Of a stretch of DNA of 64,000 bases, positions 18,039 to 26,622 are shown in pieces. The notes beneath the pieces are model-generated. The model worked only from the letters and a program-made list of their open reading frames with translations, was not told the DNA's origin and did not search any database. The stretch's first letter is position 1; every line of letters starts with the position of its first letter. Both the position numbers and the translations under genes were made by a program. This DNA comes from an uncultured Lachnospiraceae bacterium (GTDB lineage Bacteria > Bacillota > Clostridia > Lachnospirales > Lachnospiraceae). The stretch is taken from NCBI GenBank assembly GCA_910586585.1, contig CAJUKA010000007.1:29720-93719 (forward strand), read 5' to 3'.

Positions 18039-19706
18039 CTACTCCATACATCTTCTAAGCTCTTCCTCAACCAGATCTGCCTCCCATTGATCCTCCTCCA
18101 AAATAGCTTCTTTGAGTTGGTACAAAAGCTCCTCTGCCTTTTTGTCCCCCTCATGATCTTTCAGCCACTTTTCAGCACGTCTGATAATTCTTCTATAATC
18201 TCCTGCAATCTCTGATTCCTTCCAGCCGCTCACATCCTTCTTTTCTGTTTTCGTATTGAGCATATCAATGTCAACAGAAGCTTCCATACCTGTACTTACA
18301 ACAATGCCTTTCACCTGAAGCATACCATTTTGATTGTAGGAAAATGAAACTTCAATCGCTTCCTTTCCAGCAGCACGAGGCGGAATCCCGCTCAGGATAA
18401 ACGATCCGATGAAATGGTTGTATCGTATGGAAGAAGATTCTCCCTGATAAACCTCTACAATCGCCGATGTTTGTCCATCCCAGCTTGTATAGAATTTTTG
18501 TTTTTGCGTAGTTGGTATCGTCTTATTTCGCGGAATAATAACGCTCATATATTCTACATCATACCCCCGTATACATCTCACACCCAATGTATAGGGATTC
18601 ACGTCTGTCATCATTATTTCACTGCTTTCGTCGATCTGTCCGGAAATAATCGCTGCCTGAATCGCTGCGCCCTGGGCAACTGCAAAATCTGGATCAATCG
18701 CCGCTTCAGGCTGCTTTCCAAGGTACTGCTCAATATCCCTTTGTACCAATGGCACACGTGTGGAACCGCCGACCAAAAGAACTTTGTCTATCTGTTCTAT
18801 TGAAACACCGCTGTCTGACAAAACAACATCAATCGGTTTGTGTGTCCGTTCCACCAAATCCGAAATCATATTTTCAAACTGTCCACGTGTTATCGTTTCA
18901 TCCAAGGCAAACGGAATTTCCTTTTTTGCAGCAAGCATTGGGAGCTGTATATGGTATTCTTCCTGTGTACTCAGCGCAATCTTGCAGCGCAGCGCTTCAT
19001 CCCGCACCCGCGCCATTGCTGCCAAATCTTTTGTCAGATCAATTCCACTTTGTTTCTGAAAGCATTCTGTCAGGTATTCTATCAATCTCTGGTCAAAGTC
19101 TTTTCCGCCAAGTTTATTGTCACCGCTGCTGGCCTTTACCTCAAGCACGCCCTCAAACATCTCCAAAAGCGTCACATCAAAAGTTCCGCCGCCCAAATCA
19201 TAGATAAGAACATAACTCTCCTCCTCCATATGTTCCAGTCCATAACTCAAAGCCGCCGCAGTAGGCTCATTGATAATCCTGTCTACCACAAATCCCGCCG
19301 ACTTTCCGGCTTCCATCGTTTCCTGCCTTTGCAGCTCGTCAAAATAGGCAGGTACAGAAATCACAGCCCTGTTAATATCCTGATCCAAATACTTGCTTGC
19401 ATATGTTCTGACATAAGATAGAATCATAGCGGATATCTCAACTGGAGAATATTGTTGTTTTCCCATCAAAACCTTTTCATTCGTTCCTATCAGGCGCTTC
19501 ACTTCCCGCACTGTGCGCTCCGGCGCTATACACAGCAGCGGTTCTGCCTTCTCTCCCACAATAATGTTTCCTGTGTCATCAAGTCCTACTATGGAAGGCG
19601 TAATCTCTTTCCCATCAAAATTAAGCATAATAACCGGTTTTCCATCCTGATATACTGCTGCCTCCGTAGTTGATGTACCCAAATCAATTCCTATGATTGT
19701 ATCCAT
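18039..19706 (-). CDS. Accessory Hsp70-family chaperone
   Basis: 555 residues, shorter than DnaK (~610-640). The ATPase domain is well kept: IGIDLGTSTTEAAV (phosphate 1), VPAYFDELQRQETMEAG, INEPTAAALSYGL, IYDLGGGTFDVTLLEMF (phosphate 2) and LLVGGSTRVP. The substrate-binding beta-domain follows (DVNPYTLGVRCI, IPRNKTIPTTQKQKFYT), but the helical lid is short, ending by residue 555. This is a paralogue, not the housekeeping DnaK. A grpE-like gene precedes and a J-like gene follows in the same operon. Confidence 0.93.
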   Translation of the reverse strand: MDTIIGIDLGTSTTEAAVYQDGKPVIMLNFDGKEITPSIVGLDDTGNIIVGEKAEPLLCIAPERTVREVKRLIGTNEKVLMGKQQYSPVEISAMILSYVRTYASKYLDQDINRAVISVPAYFDELQRQETMEAGKSAGFVVDRIINEPTAAALSYGLEHMEEESYVLIYDLGGGTFDVTLLEMFEGVLEVKASSGDNKLGGKDFDQRLIEYLTECFQKQSGIDLTKDLAAMARVRDEALRCKIALSTQEEYHIQLPMLAAKKEIPFALDETITRGQFENMISDLVERTHKPIDVVLSDSGVSIEQIDKVLLVGGSTRVPLVQRDIEQYLGKQPEAAIDPDFAVAQGAAIQAAIISGQIDESSEIMMTDVNPYTLGVRCIRGYDVEYMSVIIPRNKTIPTTQKQKFYTSWDGQTSAIVEVYQGESSSIRYNHFIGSFILSGIPPRAAGKEAIEVSFSYNQNGMLQVKGIVVSTGMEASVDIDMLNTKTEKKDVSGWKESEIAGDYRRIIRRAEKWLKDHEGDKKAEELLYQLKEAILEEDQWEADLVEEELRRCME

Positions 19707-19735
19707 TTTTTATCCCTGCCCCCTTCTTCTTCCTT

Positions 19736-20341
19736 TTATCCTTTTTTGTATGCCTGTACACGCGCTTTTTTTATCACATTTCCCTGATAAATCATTCCCT
19801 GACGAAATATCTTAGCCACCTTTCCCCCCTGTTCCTCTTTGTCTGCATCTATTGCCTCAATGACTTCGTGGAGTCGGTAATCCACCACCTCACCTGGCAT
19901 ACCAATGCTATCTATCATGCAAAATCTGCCTTCTGCTGCAAGCTTTTCTTTCAGAATTTGATGCTGCTGTCTCCACGCCTCCTGCGCGCCTTCGCTGCCT
20001 GCCGGCATATGTTCGGCAATCCATTCCTCTACCAGTTCTATGTGTTCCTGGTACAGTCCTATAAGACCTAACAGTTTTTGTTCCTGCCTTTTGATATCTT
20101 CAATCTGTTTCTGCACCTGACAAAGCGCTTCATTCTCTTCCTGATAAGTATCCAGAAAATCCTCCACCGTATCAGAAAGTCTCCGAATCATCTTTTGGCT
20201 CTTTTCCATTGACTCATCAAAATGAGCCTCCTGCTTCGCCTGCAATGTGGTCTGTTTTTGATTCTGCTTTTCAAAAACATTCTTTACCACAGCCTCCAAA
20301 TCCTCTCTTATTTGCTGCCTTCTTCTTTTTTCAAATATCAT
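19736..20341 (-). CDS. Divergent GrpE-like nucleotide exchange factor
   Basis: 201 residues. The N-terminal two thirds are a long charged coiled coil (about 5-110). The C-terminal ~55 residues (YRLHEVIEAIDADKEEQG, then KVAKIFRQGMIYQGNVIKKA) match the GrpE beta-head pattern HEAV...G.V..V...GY...G.VIR.A.V. Position at the head of an operon with hsp70 and a J-like gene supports the call. The start at 20341 has GGAG about 10 bases upstream; the frame extends to 20386 without a better site. Overall similarity to GrpE is low, so the assignment rests on the C-terminus and context. Confidence 0.68.
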   Translation of the reverse strand: MIFEKRRRQQIREDLEAVVKNVFEKQNQKQTTLQAKQEAHFDESMEKSQKMIRRLSDTVEDFLDTYQEENEALCQVQKQIEDIKRQEQKLLGLIGLYQEHIELVEEWIAEHMPAGSEGAQEAWRQQHQILKEKLAAEGRFCMIDSIGMPGEVVDYRLHEVIEAIDADKEEQGGKVAKIFRQGMIYQGNVIKKARVQAYKKG

Positions 20342-20569
20342 GAAATATATCTCCATTTCTGTTTTATTCGCTCTTCCTGTTTCCATATATTTCTTCTATT
20401 TTATTCTTTTACTAGTATTTTGGCAATATAATTTTCAGGAAATGAGGATAACATGTGCATCAGTTGTTACAATTCATACCAAAATAGTTGTAAATGGATA
20501 CGAAATCTGGCGCGGATGTGAAAGGTAACTAACCGTTCAGCCCAGGACACCGCACTTTTATCGGAATGA

Positions 20570-20600
20570 TTTACACTTCTGCATTTTCTTATGTTATAAT
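20570..20600 (+). promoter_or_regulatory. Promoter of the amidohydrolase gene
   Basis: TTTACA (20570-20575) and TATAAT (20595-20600) with 19-base spacing, about 80 bases before the start. The rest of the 20342-20679 gap shows no gene; it must also hold the divergent promoter of the chaperone operon, which I could not place. Confidence 0.5.
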
Positions 20601-20679
20601 GTTATATTATAGAAGAAACGCAATACATTGACGCAGAAACATAATTTCCAAACACGCTATAGAAAGGAATGATATTCAT

Positions 20680-21510
20680 ATGAGAATTGATACACATGTA
20701 CACATTGGAGGAGAAGCCGTTGGCTTTCATATGAGCGAAGAAAATGTTCTTGAAGCGATGGAAAAATATCAAATTGATTATGCCATCGTATCCAATGGAG
20801 ATTCTGGCGAAATGGACCATCAGCAGAACCTGCTGCCCGAATCTATGCAGATATCTCAAGAAAAATCACTGGAAAGAATATTGAAATTTGCCAGAAACAA
20901 TCCCGATAAAATCGGCGTCGGCGTTTGGGTAAAGCCTTATCAGGAACAAATCACAGAAGCATTTGAAAAAATGATTTCTCAAAATTTGGACGTAATCTGT
21001 GCGATAAAGCTGCACCCTTTCCACTCCAAAACCGCACCGACAGACAAGAAAATACTTCCCTATCTGGAATTGGCTCAAAAATATCATTTGCCAGTTGTAT
21101 CTCACACTGGCGGCTGTGAAGAAGCGTCTCCTCTACACCTGTATGAAGCAGCAAAACAATATCCTTCTATCCCATTTGTAATGGTACATATGGGCCTTGG
21201 AAGCGATAACAAAGAGGCACTCGATCTTTTAGGAAAGGCTCCAAATCTGTATGGCGATACCACCTGGGTTCCTATGAATACTACCATAGAAGCCATTCAT
21301 CGCTATGGCAGCAAAAAAATGATGTTTGGAAGTGACGCTCCTATTGATGGCGTTGACACCTATCTGTGCAATCCCAAAGGTGAACGTTCCATATACCAGG
21401 ATTATTTTCATGTATTACCCCAAAAAATTGATCAAGAATCCTATATGGATTTGATGTTCCGAAATGCAATACGGGTATTTCAGCTTGACAAATTAAATGC
21501 ACTGCATTAA
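20680..21510 (+). CDS. Amidohydrolase-family (TIM-barrel) metal-dependent hydrolase
   Basis: 276 residues. The HxH metal motif lies at the N-terminus in RIDTHVHIGG. Further expected ligands: CAIKLHPFHS, VVSHTGG, MVHMGLGSDNKEA and the late Asp in MMFGSDAPIDGVD. This order is that of the amidohydrolase-2/TatD-like superfamily. No substrate can be assigned. AAAGGA precedes the ATG. Monocistronic, with HtrA downstream under its own promoter. Confidence 0.87.
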   Translation: MRIDTHVHIGGEAVGFHMSEENVLEAMEKYQIDYAIVSNGDSGEMDHQQNLLPESMQISQEKSLERILKFARNNPDKIGVGVWVKPYQEQITEAFEKMISQNLDVICAIKLHPFHSKTAPTDKKILPYLELAQKYHLPVVSHTGGCEEASPLHLYEAAKQYPSIPFVMVHMGLGSDNKEALDLLGKAPNLYGDTTWVPMNTTIEAIHRYGSKKMMFGSDAPIDGVDTYLCNPKGERSIYQDYFHVLPQKIDQESYMDLMFRNAIRVFQLDKLNALH

Positions 21511-21632
21511 TGAATCTACTTTATCCTTTCGGTTTCACTACATTCTTTGTATGCATTTTTCAAAAAATAAAGGGAAAACTGTAAACAGTGATTTTTTTCG
21601 TTGTTCACAGATTTATCACACTTAGATAACAT

Positions 21633-21662
21633 TTGAAACACAAATTCCTTTTATAGTATAAC
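21633..21662 (+). promoter_or_regulatory. Promoter of the htrA-like gene
   Basis: TTGAAA (21633-21638) and TATAAC (21657-21662), 18-base spacing, about 95 bases before the ATG at 21757. Confidence 0.5.
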
Positions 21663-21756
21663 CATAGCAACAAGAACAGCAGCTACACAAAATAATACTT
21701 TTTGTTTTTTCTCATGATTTTAAAATGCTATTGAAAATCGAAAGGAGTTTATCATT

Positions 21757-23289
21757 ATGTACGAAAATAATAATAACTACAATCATTATAATAATAACAA
21801 TAACTACCCACAGCAGCCAGAACAAACCACAAACAACCAGAACAACTATCAGGAATATTATTATACTGCTGGAAACACCTCCAACAATCTGGGGCAAACC
21901 TTTCAAACGGTTCCGCCCCAAAAACCAAAAAAGTCATCAGGTTTCGGCAAAAAAGCAGTTTCTGTTGCATGTCTTGGTCTTGTGTTTGGCGTGACAGCCG
22001 GTGCAGCATTCAGTATTCCTGCTTATATGACTACGAAAGAAATGAAAGCAACCAAAATTGAACTGGAGCAATTGCAAAGTTCTATCAATGAAAATAAGAG
22101 TGGAAATACCTCACTCTCAACAACCGATTCGCTTAGTCCATCAAATACACTATACAACACAGACAATTCAGCCAATGTAAGCGCAATCGCTCAAAACTGT
22201 CTGCCAAGTGTTGTTTCTATTACAAATAAAGGTGTTACAGAAGTAAGGACAATGTTTGGTACCTACAAACGAGATACCTCCAGCAGTGGTTCTGGTATTA
22301 TCATTGGGGAAAATGAATCTGAACTTTTGATTGTGACAAATTATCACGTGGTATCTGGAAACAATGAATTAAGCGTCGTATTTAGTTATGACGAAGATAG
22401 TGACAATCCTTCCTTAGTCAGTGCAAAGGTAAAAGGATATGATGCCGATAAGGATCTTGCTGTAATCGCTGTTCCACTCAACGAAATCACAGACGAAATG
22501 CGCTCCCAGATAAAAATTGCCACAATTGGCGATTCCTCAAATCTGGTTCTTGGACAGGAAATCGTTGCTATTGGCAATGCCCTTGGCTATGGACAGTCTG
22601 TGACAACTGGCATTATCAGTGCACTAAATCGTGAAGTGACCGTTACCGATGAAACTGGAAACACTACCACAAATAAACTAATCCAGACAGACGCCGCCAT
22701 CAATCCTGGTAACTCTGGCGGTGCGCTTCTCAATATGAATGGCGAGTTAATTGGCATCAACTCTGTCAAAGTTGCTTCAAGTTCTGTAGAAGGCATGGGA
22801 TATGCAATCCCCATCTCTGATGTACAGTCTATTATTGAAGAATTAATGCTCAAAGAAGCAAGAGACGTTGTAGAGGAGTCAGCACGAGGATATTTAGGAA
22901 TTACGCCTATTGATGTAACAAATGAAATCTATGAAGCTTATGATATTCCAGTGGGTGTCTATGTGTACTCCATAACAGAAAACTCACCTGCTAAAGAAGC
23001 TGGACTTGCGAAGGGAAATATTATCACAAAGTTTGACGGCCAAACTGTCAAGACAAGAGAGGCACTTATGACACTGCTAACTTACTACAAAGCTGGCGAG
23101 ACTGTAGATGTTGTTGCAATGGTGCAGAGCGCAAATGGATATCAAGAGCAGACATTCCGCGTTACTCTTGGCTCAAAATCCGTCTTGGAAGAAGGTGATG
23201 AAGCTTCCCAGACCCCTTCCCGAAAAGAATATGACAATGACTCCAATCCATTTTTGGACCCATTTAGCTCTTTCTGGTCCCTTCCATAA
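21757..23289 (+). CDS. HtrA/DegP-like membrane-anchored serine protease with PDZ domain
   Basis: 510 residues. A cytoplasmic N-terminus very rich in Asn, Tyr and Gln (residues 1-60) precedes one membrane helix (~67-88) and a linker. The trypsin-like domain carries the triad His in VTNYHVVSG, Asp in DADKDLAVIAV and Ser in NPGNSGGALLN. One C-terminal PDZ domain (~385-480) contains GYLGITP and SPAKEAGLAKGNII. The family degrades or refolds damaged exported proteins. The Asn-rich cytoplasmic tail is unusual in sequence, though low-complexity tails here are known in Firmicutes. GGAG precedes the start; a strong terminator follows. Confidence 0.94.
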   Translation: MYENNNNYNHYNNNNNYPQQPEQTTNNQNNYQEYYYTAGNTSNNLGQTFQTVPPQKPKKSSGFGKKAVSVACLGLVFGVTAGAAFSIPAYMTTKEMKATKIELEQLQSSINENKSGNTSLSTTDSLSPSNTLYNTDNSANVSAIAQNCLPSVVSITNKGVTEVRTMFGTYKRDTSSSGSGIIIGENESELLIVTNYHVVSGNNELSVVFSYDEDSDNPSLVSAKVKGYDADKDLAVIAVPLNEITDEMRSQIKIATIGDSSNLVLGQEIVAIGNALGYGQSVTTGIISALNREVTVTDETGNTTTNKLIQTDAAINPGNSGGALLNMNGELIGINSVKVASSSVEGMGYAIPISDVQSIIEELMLKEARDVVEESARGYLGITPIDVTNEIYEAYDIPVGVYVYSITENSPAKEAGLAKGNIITKFDGQTVKTREALMTLLTYYKAGETVDVVAMVQSANGYQEQTFRVTLGSKSVLEEGDEASQTPSRKEYDNDSNPFLDPFSSFWSLP

Positions 23290-23359
23290 TCAATTGGTTA
23301 CAAGTATTTTTTCGTAAAACTTTTCTCATATCCCTTTTGACGTATATCTTACGTCATAT

Positions 23360-23424
23360 GAGTTGGGAGGATTTTCTCCCAACTCGCAAAGGAACGCAGG
23401 TTCGTTTTGAACCTGCGTTCCTTT
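23360..23424 (+). terminator. Tandem hairpins after htrA
   Basis: GAGTTGGGAG/CTCCCAACTC (23360-23385) is followed by a perfect 16-bp hairpin, AAAGGAACGCAGGTTC with its complement (23388-23424), then a T-run. The second is a strong intrinsic terminator. Confidence 0.9.
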
Positions 23425-23437
23425 TTTTAATGCACAA

Positions 23438-23514
23438 GGGCACGTAAGGAAATTAGCAGCTTTGCTGCACGTGCCCCGCACGGCGAGTAGTGGAGAAGGT
23501 CGTTCCCCTACTCG
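23438..23514. repeat. Palindromic intergenic repeats
   Basis: GGGCACGT/ACGTGCCC (23438-23476) encloses a GCAGC/GCTGC stem. CGAGTAG/CTACTCG (23484-23514) follows. The second unit recurs as GAGTAGGGA...TCCC-GCTC at 45694-45720 and as CGAGTAGGG...CCCTACTCG at 58382-58410. Confidence 0.65.
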
Positions 23515-23521
23515 ATTCCTT

Positions 23522-24622
23522 TTAAAATTCAATATTGGCTCTCTCTACAACTGCCGGAAGACACAACTGTGGATTAATTATCGCCTCGTCTTCCAGCGCA
23601 AAACTTGATACAGTCACCCCAAGTTTTGCCATTTGCTGGACATCCATATGCTTCATATATCCAAGCGCCACACCCGCCATAAAAGCATCTCTTGTGCCGG
23701 AATAATTCATAACGCTATTGCTAAATCCCTCTACCATAAACTGTTCTTCTTCACAAACACAGTATGCCCCTTCGCTGCCCATTGTAATAAATATATTTTT
23801 GGTGCCCTTCCCCAAAATGACATTTGCCGACTTTTCAAGAGAATGCCTGTCTGTGATCGTAACCCCGCTTATTGCTTCTGCCTCCTGCTGATTCACCGTG
23901 ATAGCATACAACTGTCCAAGTACCGACTGAAGCTTATGTGCCTGACGAACCGATATTGCTTCTGCAAAAACAGGCGCTTTGCAGTTTTTACAAATATAAT
24001 GTATTGTCTGTGTTGGAATATTAGTATCAATCACTACCATACGCGCCTTATTTAGCTGTTCAATTTTTGTTGAAAGGAATTCCGGATTGAGCTTTTCACA
24101 AATCCCCATATCTGAAACCGCATACTTTACAGCCCGTTTCTCATCTGTAAGATAAAGATACGTAGACGTATTTGTTCCTGCACTCCTCAGCGAATCTGTT
24201 ATATCAATCCCCAGCTCGTCACAGCTCTCAATCATTTTGTGTCCATACTCATCCCCGCCTATTGCAGTGATAAACCGTACATTCACACCAAGAAGTCTCA
24301 AATTGTGGCATATATTCCTGGCTGCTCCGCCCAGCGACCAGAACATTTTTCCTGAACTGCATTGTTCTGCCTCAGATTCTCTGGTTACTATTTCTTCTTT
24401 TGAAATCCCGCCAATATCAATGTTTGCTCCGCCGATAACCATACAGTAGCTTGGACCATTTGTTACATATCCTTTTCCCAAAATATATCCCTTTTTCATC
24501 AGATTCGAAATATGTACCGCTGCCGAAGAGCGCGCGATTCCAGCTTTTGCAGCGAGTTCCTCCTGTGAAATCATCGGATTTTCTGTAATCCACTGAAATA
24601 TCTGTGCTTCCCTGTTTGTCAT
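23522..24622 (-). CDS. HTH-PfkB-family sugar/nucleoside kinase with altered GAGD motif
   Basis: 366 residues: an N-terminal winged HTH (residues 1-55; ISQEELAAKAGIARSSAAVH) fused to a PfkB kinase domain with YCMVIGGANIDI and SLGGAARNICHNLRLLG. This architecture is typical of pseudouridine kinase-like (PsuK/YeiC) proteins. The anion-hole signature near the C-terminus, normally GAGD, reads SGTRDAFMAG: the catalytic Asp remains but Ala-Gly are Thr-Arg. Activity may therefore be reduced or altered. No psuG neighbour is present. GGGAGG precedes the ATG. Confidence 0.85.
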   Translation of the reverse strand: MTNREAQIFQWITENPMISQEELAAKAGIARSSAAVHISNLMKKGYILGKGYVTNGPSYCMVIGGANIDIGGISKEEIVTRESEAEQCSSGKMFWSLGGAARNICHNLRLLGVNVRFITAIGGDEYGHKMIESCDELGIDITDSLRSAGTNTSTYLYLTDEKRAVKYAVSDMGICEKLNPEFLSTKIEQLNKARMVVIDTNIPTQTIHYICKNCKAPVFAEAISVRQAHKLQSVLGQLYAITVNQQEAEAISGVTITDRHSLEKSANVILGKGTKNIFITMGSEGAYCVCEEEQFMVEGFSNSVMNYSGTRDAFMAGVALGYMKHMDVQQMAKLGVTVSSFALEDEAIINPQLCLPAVVERANIEF

Positions 24623-24840
24623 AATCGCCCTCCCTTAGCAAATATTCTGTCAAATTATCCCTTTTTTCAACAATAAATCTTTTTTAATGATAGCATCCCC
24701 AAAAAACACTGTCAATGAAATCTGTTCTATAAAATCATTAAAGAATTATAACCATTACTGTTCACTCTTTCCAATAACAGGCAAAAATCTCTATTGGTAA
24801 CGTTTGCTGCCTGAAGGTATACAAACAGACCAAACTTTGA

Positions 24841-24846
24841 TATAAT
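24841..24846 (+). promoter_or_regulatory. Putative -10 element of the carbamate kinase gene
   Basis: TATAAT preceded by TTGA; no clear -35. The 24623-24937 gap between divergent genes holds this and presumably the promoter of the PfkB gene. I see no ORF or RNA in it. Confidence 0.4.
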
Positions 24847-24937
24847 GGGCGTAAATGGATACTCAGAATCTCTTTTTGTCAATGATTATGGGCATCCAGA
24901 ATAAATAATCAGTTTTTTCGGATGGAGGATTTTTATA

Positions 24938-25885
24938 ATGAGCAAGAAAAAAGCAGTTGTTGCGCTTGGACATGATGCGCTTGGTTATACCACCTTAAAA
25001 CAACATGATGCTGTGAGAAAAACTGCAAAAGCTTTGGCTGATTTGGTCGAAGCAGACTATCAGGTTACCATCACACACAGCAATGGCAGACAAGTCAGTA
25101 TGATCCACAAGGCCATGACAGAACTTCACAGAGTTTATACCGATTACACCCCTGCGCCAATGTGTGTATGCTCTGCAATGAGCCAGGGATATGTAGGCTA
25201 CGATATCCAAAATTCGCTGAAATCAGAACTTCTAAGCCGTGGAATTTCAAAGCCTGTCAGCACAATTCTGACGCAAGTTACGGTCGATCCTTATGATGAA
25301 GCTTTCTATGAACCAAAAAAAGTAATTGGGCGCTACATGTCAAAAGAAGATGCTGATATTGAAATCAACAAGGGAAATTATGTGATAAAAGAAGCCGATG
25401 GATACCGCAGAATTGTTGCCGCCCCACACCCTATTGATATTGTTGAAATTGACGCTATTCGAACACTCTCCGATGCAGATCAGGTCGTTATTGCCTGTGG
25501 TGGCGGCGGCATTCCTGTCATTGAACAGCATCATATTTTAAAAGGTGCCTCCGCAGTGATTGAAAAAGACTCCATTGCAGGAAAACTTGCAGCGGAATTA
25601 AAAGCGGATGCCCTCCTAATATTGACCAGTGTGGATTATGTATATCTGAATTTTGGAACAGACAATGAAACACCGCTTAAATCCATGTCTGTTTCCGATG
25701 CAGAACAGTACATCAAAGATGGACAGTTTGGTGAGACAGACATGCTTCCTAAAATTACTGCCGCAATACAATATCTAAAAGCGGTCCCAACAGGCAAAGT
25801 CATCATCACCTCACTTGAAAAAACTGCTGATGCCATTCACGAAAAAATAGGAACCATAATCACAAGTACTACGAATAAGAACTGA
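24938..25885 (+). CDS. arcC: Carbamate kinase-like protein with atypical active-site motifs
   Basis: 315 residues, usual for carbamate kinase (ATP + carbamate to ADP + carbamoyl phosphate, reversible, final step of arginine or agmatine fermentation). The fold signatures are present: VIACGGGGIPV, AVIEKDSIAGKLAAEL and ILTSVDYVYLNFG. The N-terminal loop usually reading GGNAL is GHDAL, and the usual HGNGPQVG is HSNGRQVS, so the substrate loops differ. It may be a subfamily with another acid substrate. No arcA/arcB or ornithine carbamoyltransferase gene is in the window. GGAGG precedes the ATG. Confidence 0.8.
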   Translation: MSKKKAVVALGHDALGYTTLKQHDAVRKTAKALADLVEADYQVTITHSNGRQVSMIHKAMTELHRVYTDYTPAPMCVCSAMSQGYVGYDIQNSLKSELLSRGISKPVSTILTQVTVDPYDEAFYEPKKVIGRYMSKEDADIEINKGNYVIKEADGYRRIVAAPHPIDIVEIDAIRTLSDADQVVIACGGGGIPVIEQHHILKGASAVIEKDSIAGKLAAELKADALLILTSVDYVYLNFGTDNETPLKSMSVSDAEQYIKDGQFGETDMLPKITAAIQYLKAVPTGKVIITSLEKTADAIHEKIGTIITSTTNKN

Positions 25886-25922
25886 TTCTTCCTTATTCGA
25901 TACCAGACAGGTTCCTTTGCTT

Positions 25923-26420
25923 TTATGATTCCTCATGTGCTCCTGTACAGAGTGTCAAAATCAGGGCACCTGCAAAAATACCAAAATCGGACAAGTTAAA
26001 CACCACTCCATTCCATTTTTCGGCAAGCTTTTGCACAATTTTTTGTCGACATTTTTCTGTATTGATATGAAATGAAACATAATCGACCACATATTTTCGT
26101 TTCAGCCGGTCATACGTATTGCTGTAGGCGCCCCCTATTATGAATGCCAGCCCTGTTTTTAACAATCTTTTATCCTGTTTCTCAAGTGTTGCTGTAAAGA
26201 TCCCTGTCATAAAAGCACTAAATACCAGCGAAAGCATTGCGATATTATGCTGATTCTTGTTCCCCATGTCAAACATGGCCCCTTTGTTGTGATATTTTTT
26301 TATCACAATTTTGCCATTTGCCATGGGTGTTTCTTCCCCGTCTTTTTTCTTTCTTTCTATCCAAAACTTTATAATACTGTCTGTGGTAAACAGCGATGCG
26401 GCTATCATCAAATATGGCAT
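25923..26420 (-). CDS. lspA: Signal peptidase II (lipoprotein signal peptidase)
   Basis: 165 residues with four hydrophobic stretches. The two catalytic aspartates are in GGAYSNTYDRLKRKYVVDY and FNLSDFGIFAG, fitting the family's GN..DR and FN.AD..I blocks, although the first reads SNTYDR. It cleaves the prolipoprotein signal before the lipid-modified Cys; several lipoproteins occur in this window. The start at 26420 follows GAGGTG; a TTG at 26435 would add five residues. Single gene between terminators. Confidence 0.88.
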   Translation of the reverse strand: MPYLMIAASLFTTDSIIKFWIERKKKDGEETPMANGKIVIKKYHNKGAMFDMGNKNQHNIAMLSLVFSAFMTGIFTATLEKQDKRLLKTGLAFIIGGAYSNTYDRLKRKYVVDYVSFHINTEKCRQKIVQKLAEKWNGVVFNLSDFGIFAGALILTLCTGAHEES

Positions 26421-26478
26421 TCCTCTACACCTCAATCCTATGAATTTTTCTGAGCTTACCTATGCTTCAGCCAGATGA

Positions 26479-26558
26479 AAAACGCCCGCTTTTGGCGTTT
26501 TTTCAAACATTAAGAAAAACTTAGGCGGCGTTCTTTGACGCCTTAGTTTTTCTTAATG
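26479..26558. terminator. Two intrinsic terminator hairpins
   Basis: AAACGCC/GGCGTTT with a T-run (26479-26502), then a long 20-bp hairpin with one mismatch (26508-26558; CATTAAGAAAAACT arms, A- and T-rich on both sides). They lie upstream of lspA and downstream of the lipoprotein gene, so the long one probably ends minus-strand transcription of the lipoprotein gene. Confidence 0.8.
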
Positions 26559-26622
26559 TTTTGTTCACACTATCACAGGTGCAGAGGATTGTCAAGTTCA
26601 AGTATTACTGATATAGTAGTCT

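Noticed and set aside
20450..20528. 28-codon plus-strand ORF before the amidohydrolase gene
   Set aside because: No ribosome binding site or family likeness; it lies upstream of the recognised promoter.
21712..22009. Antisense ORFs opposite the Asn-rich htrA start
   Set aside because: Low-complexity AAT/AAC codons read backwards give long hydrophobic shadows; no start signals.
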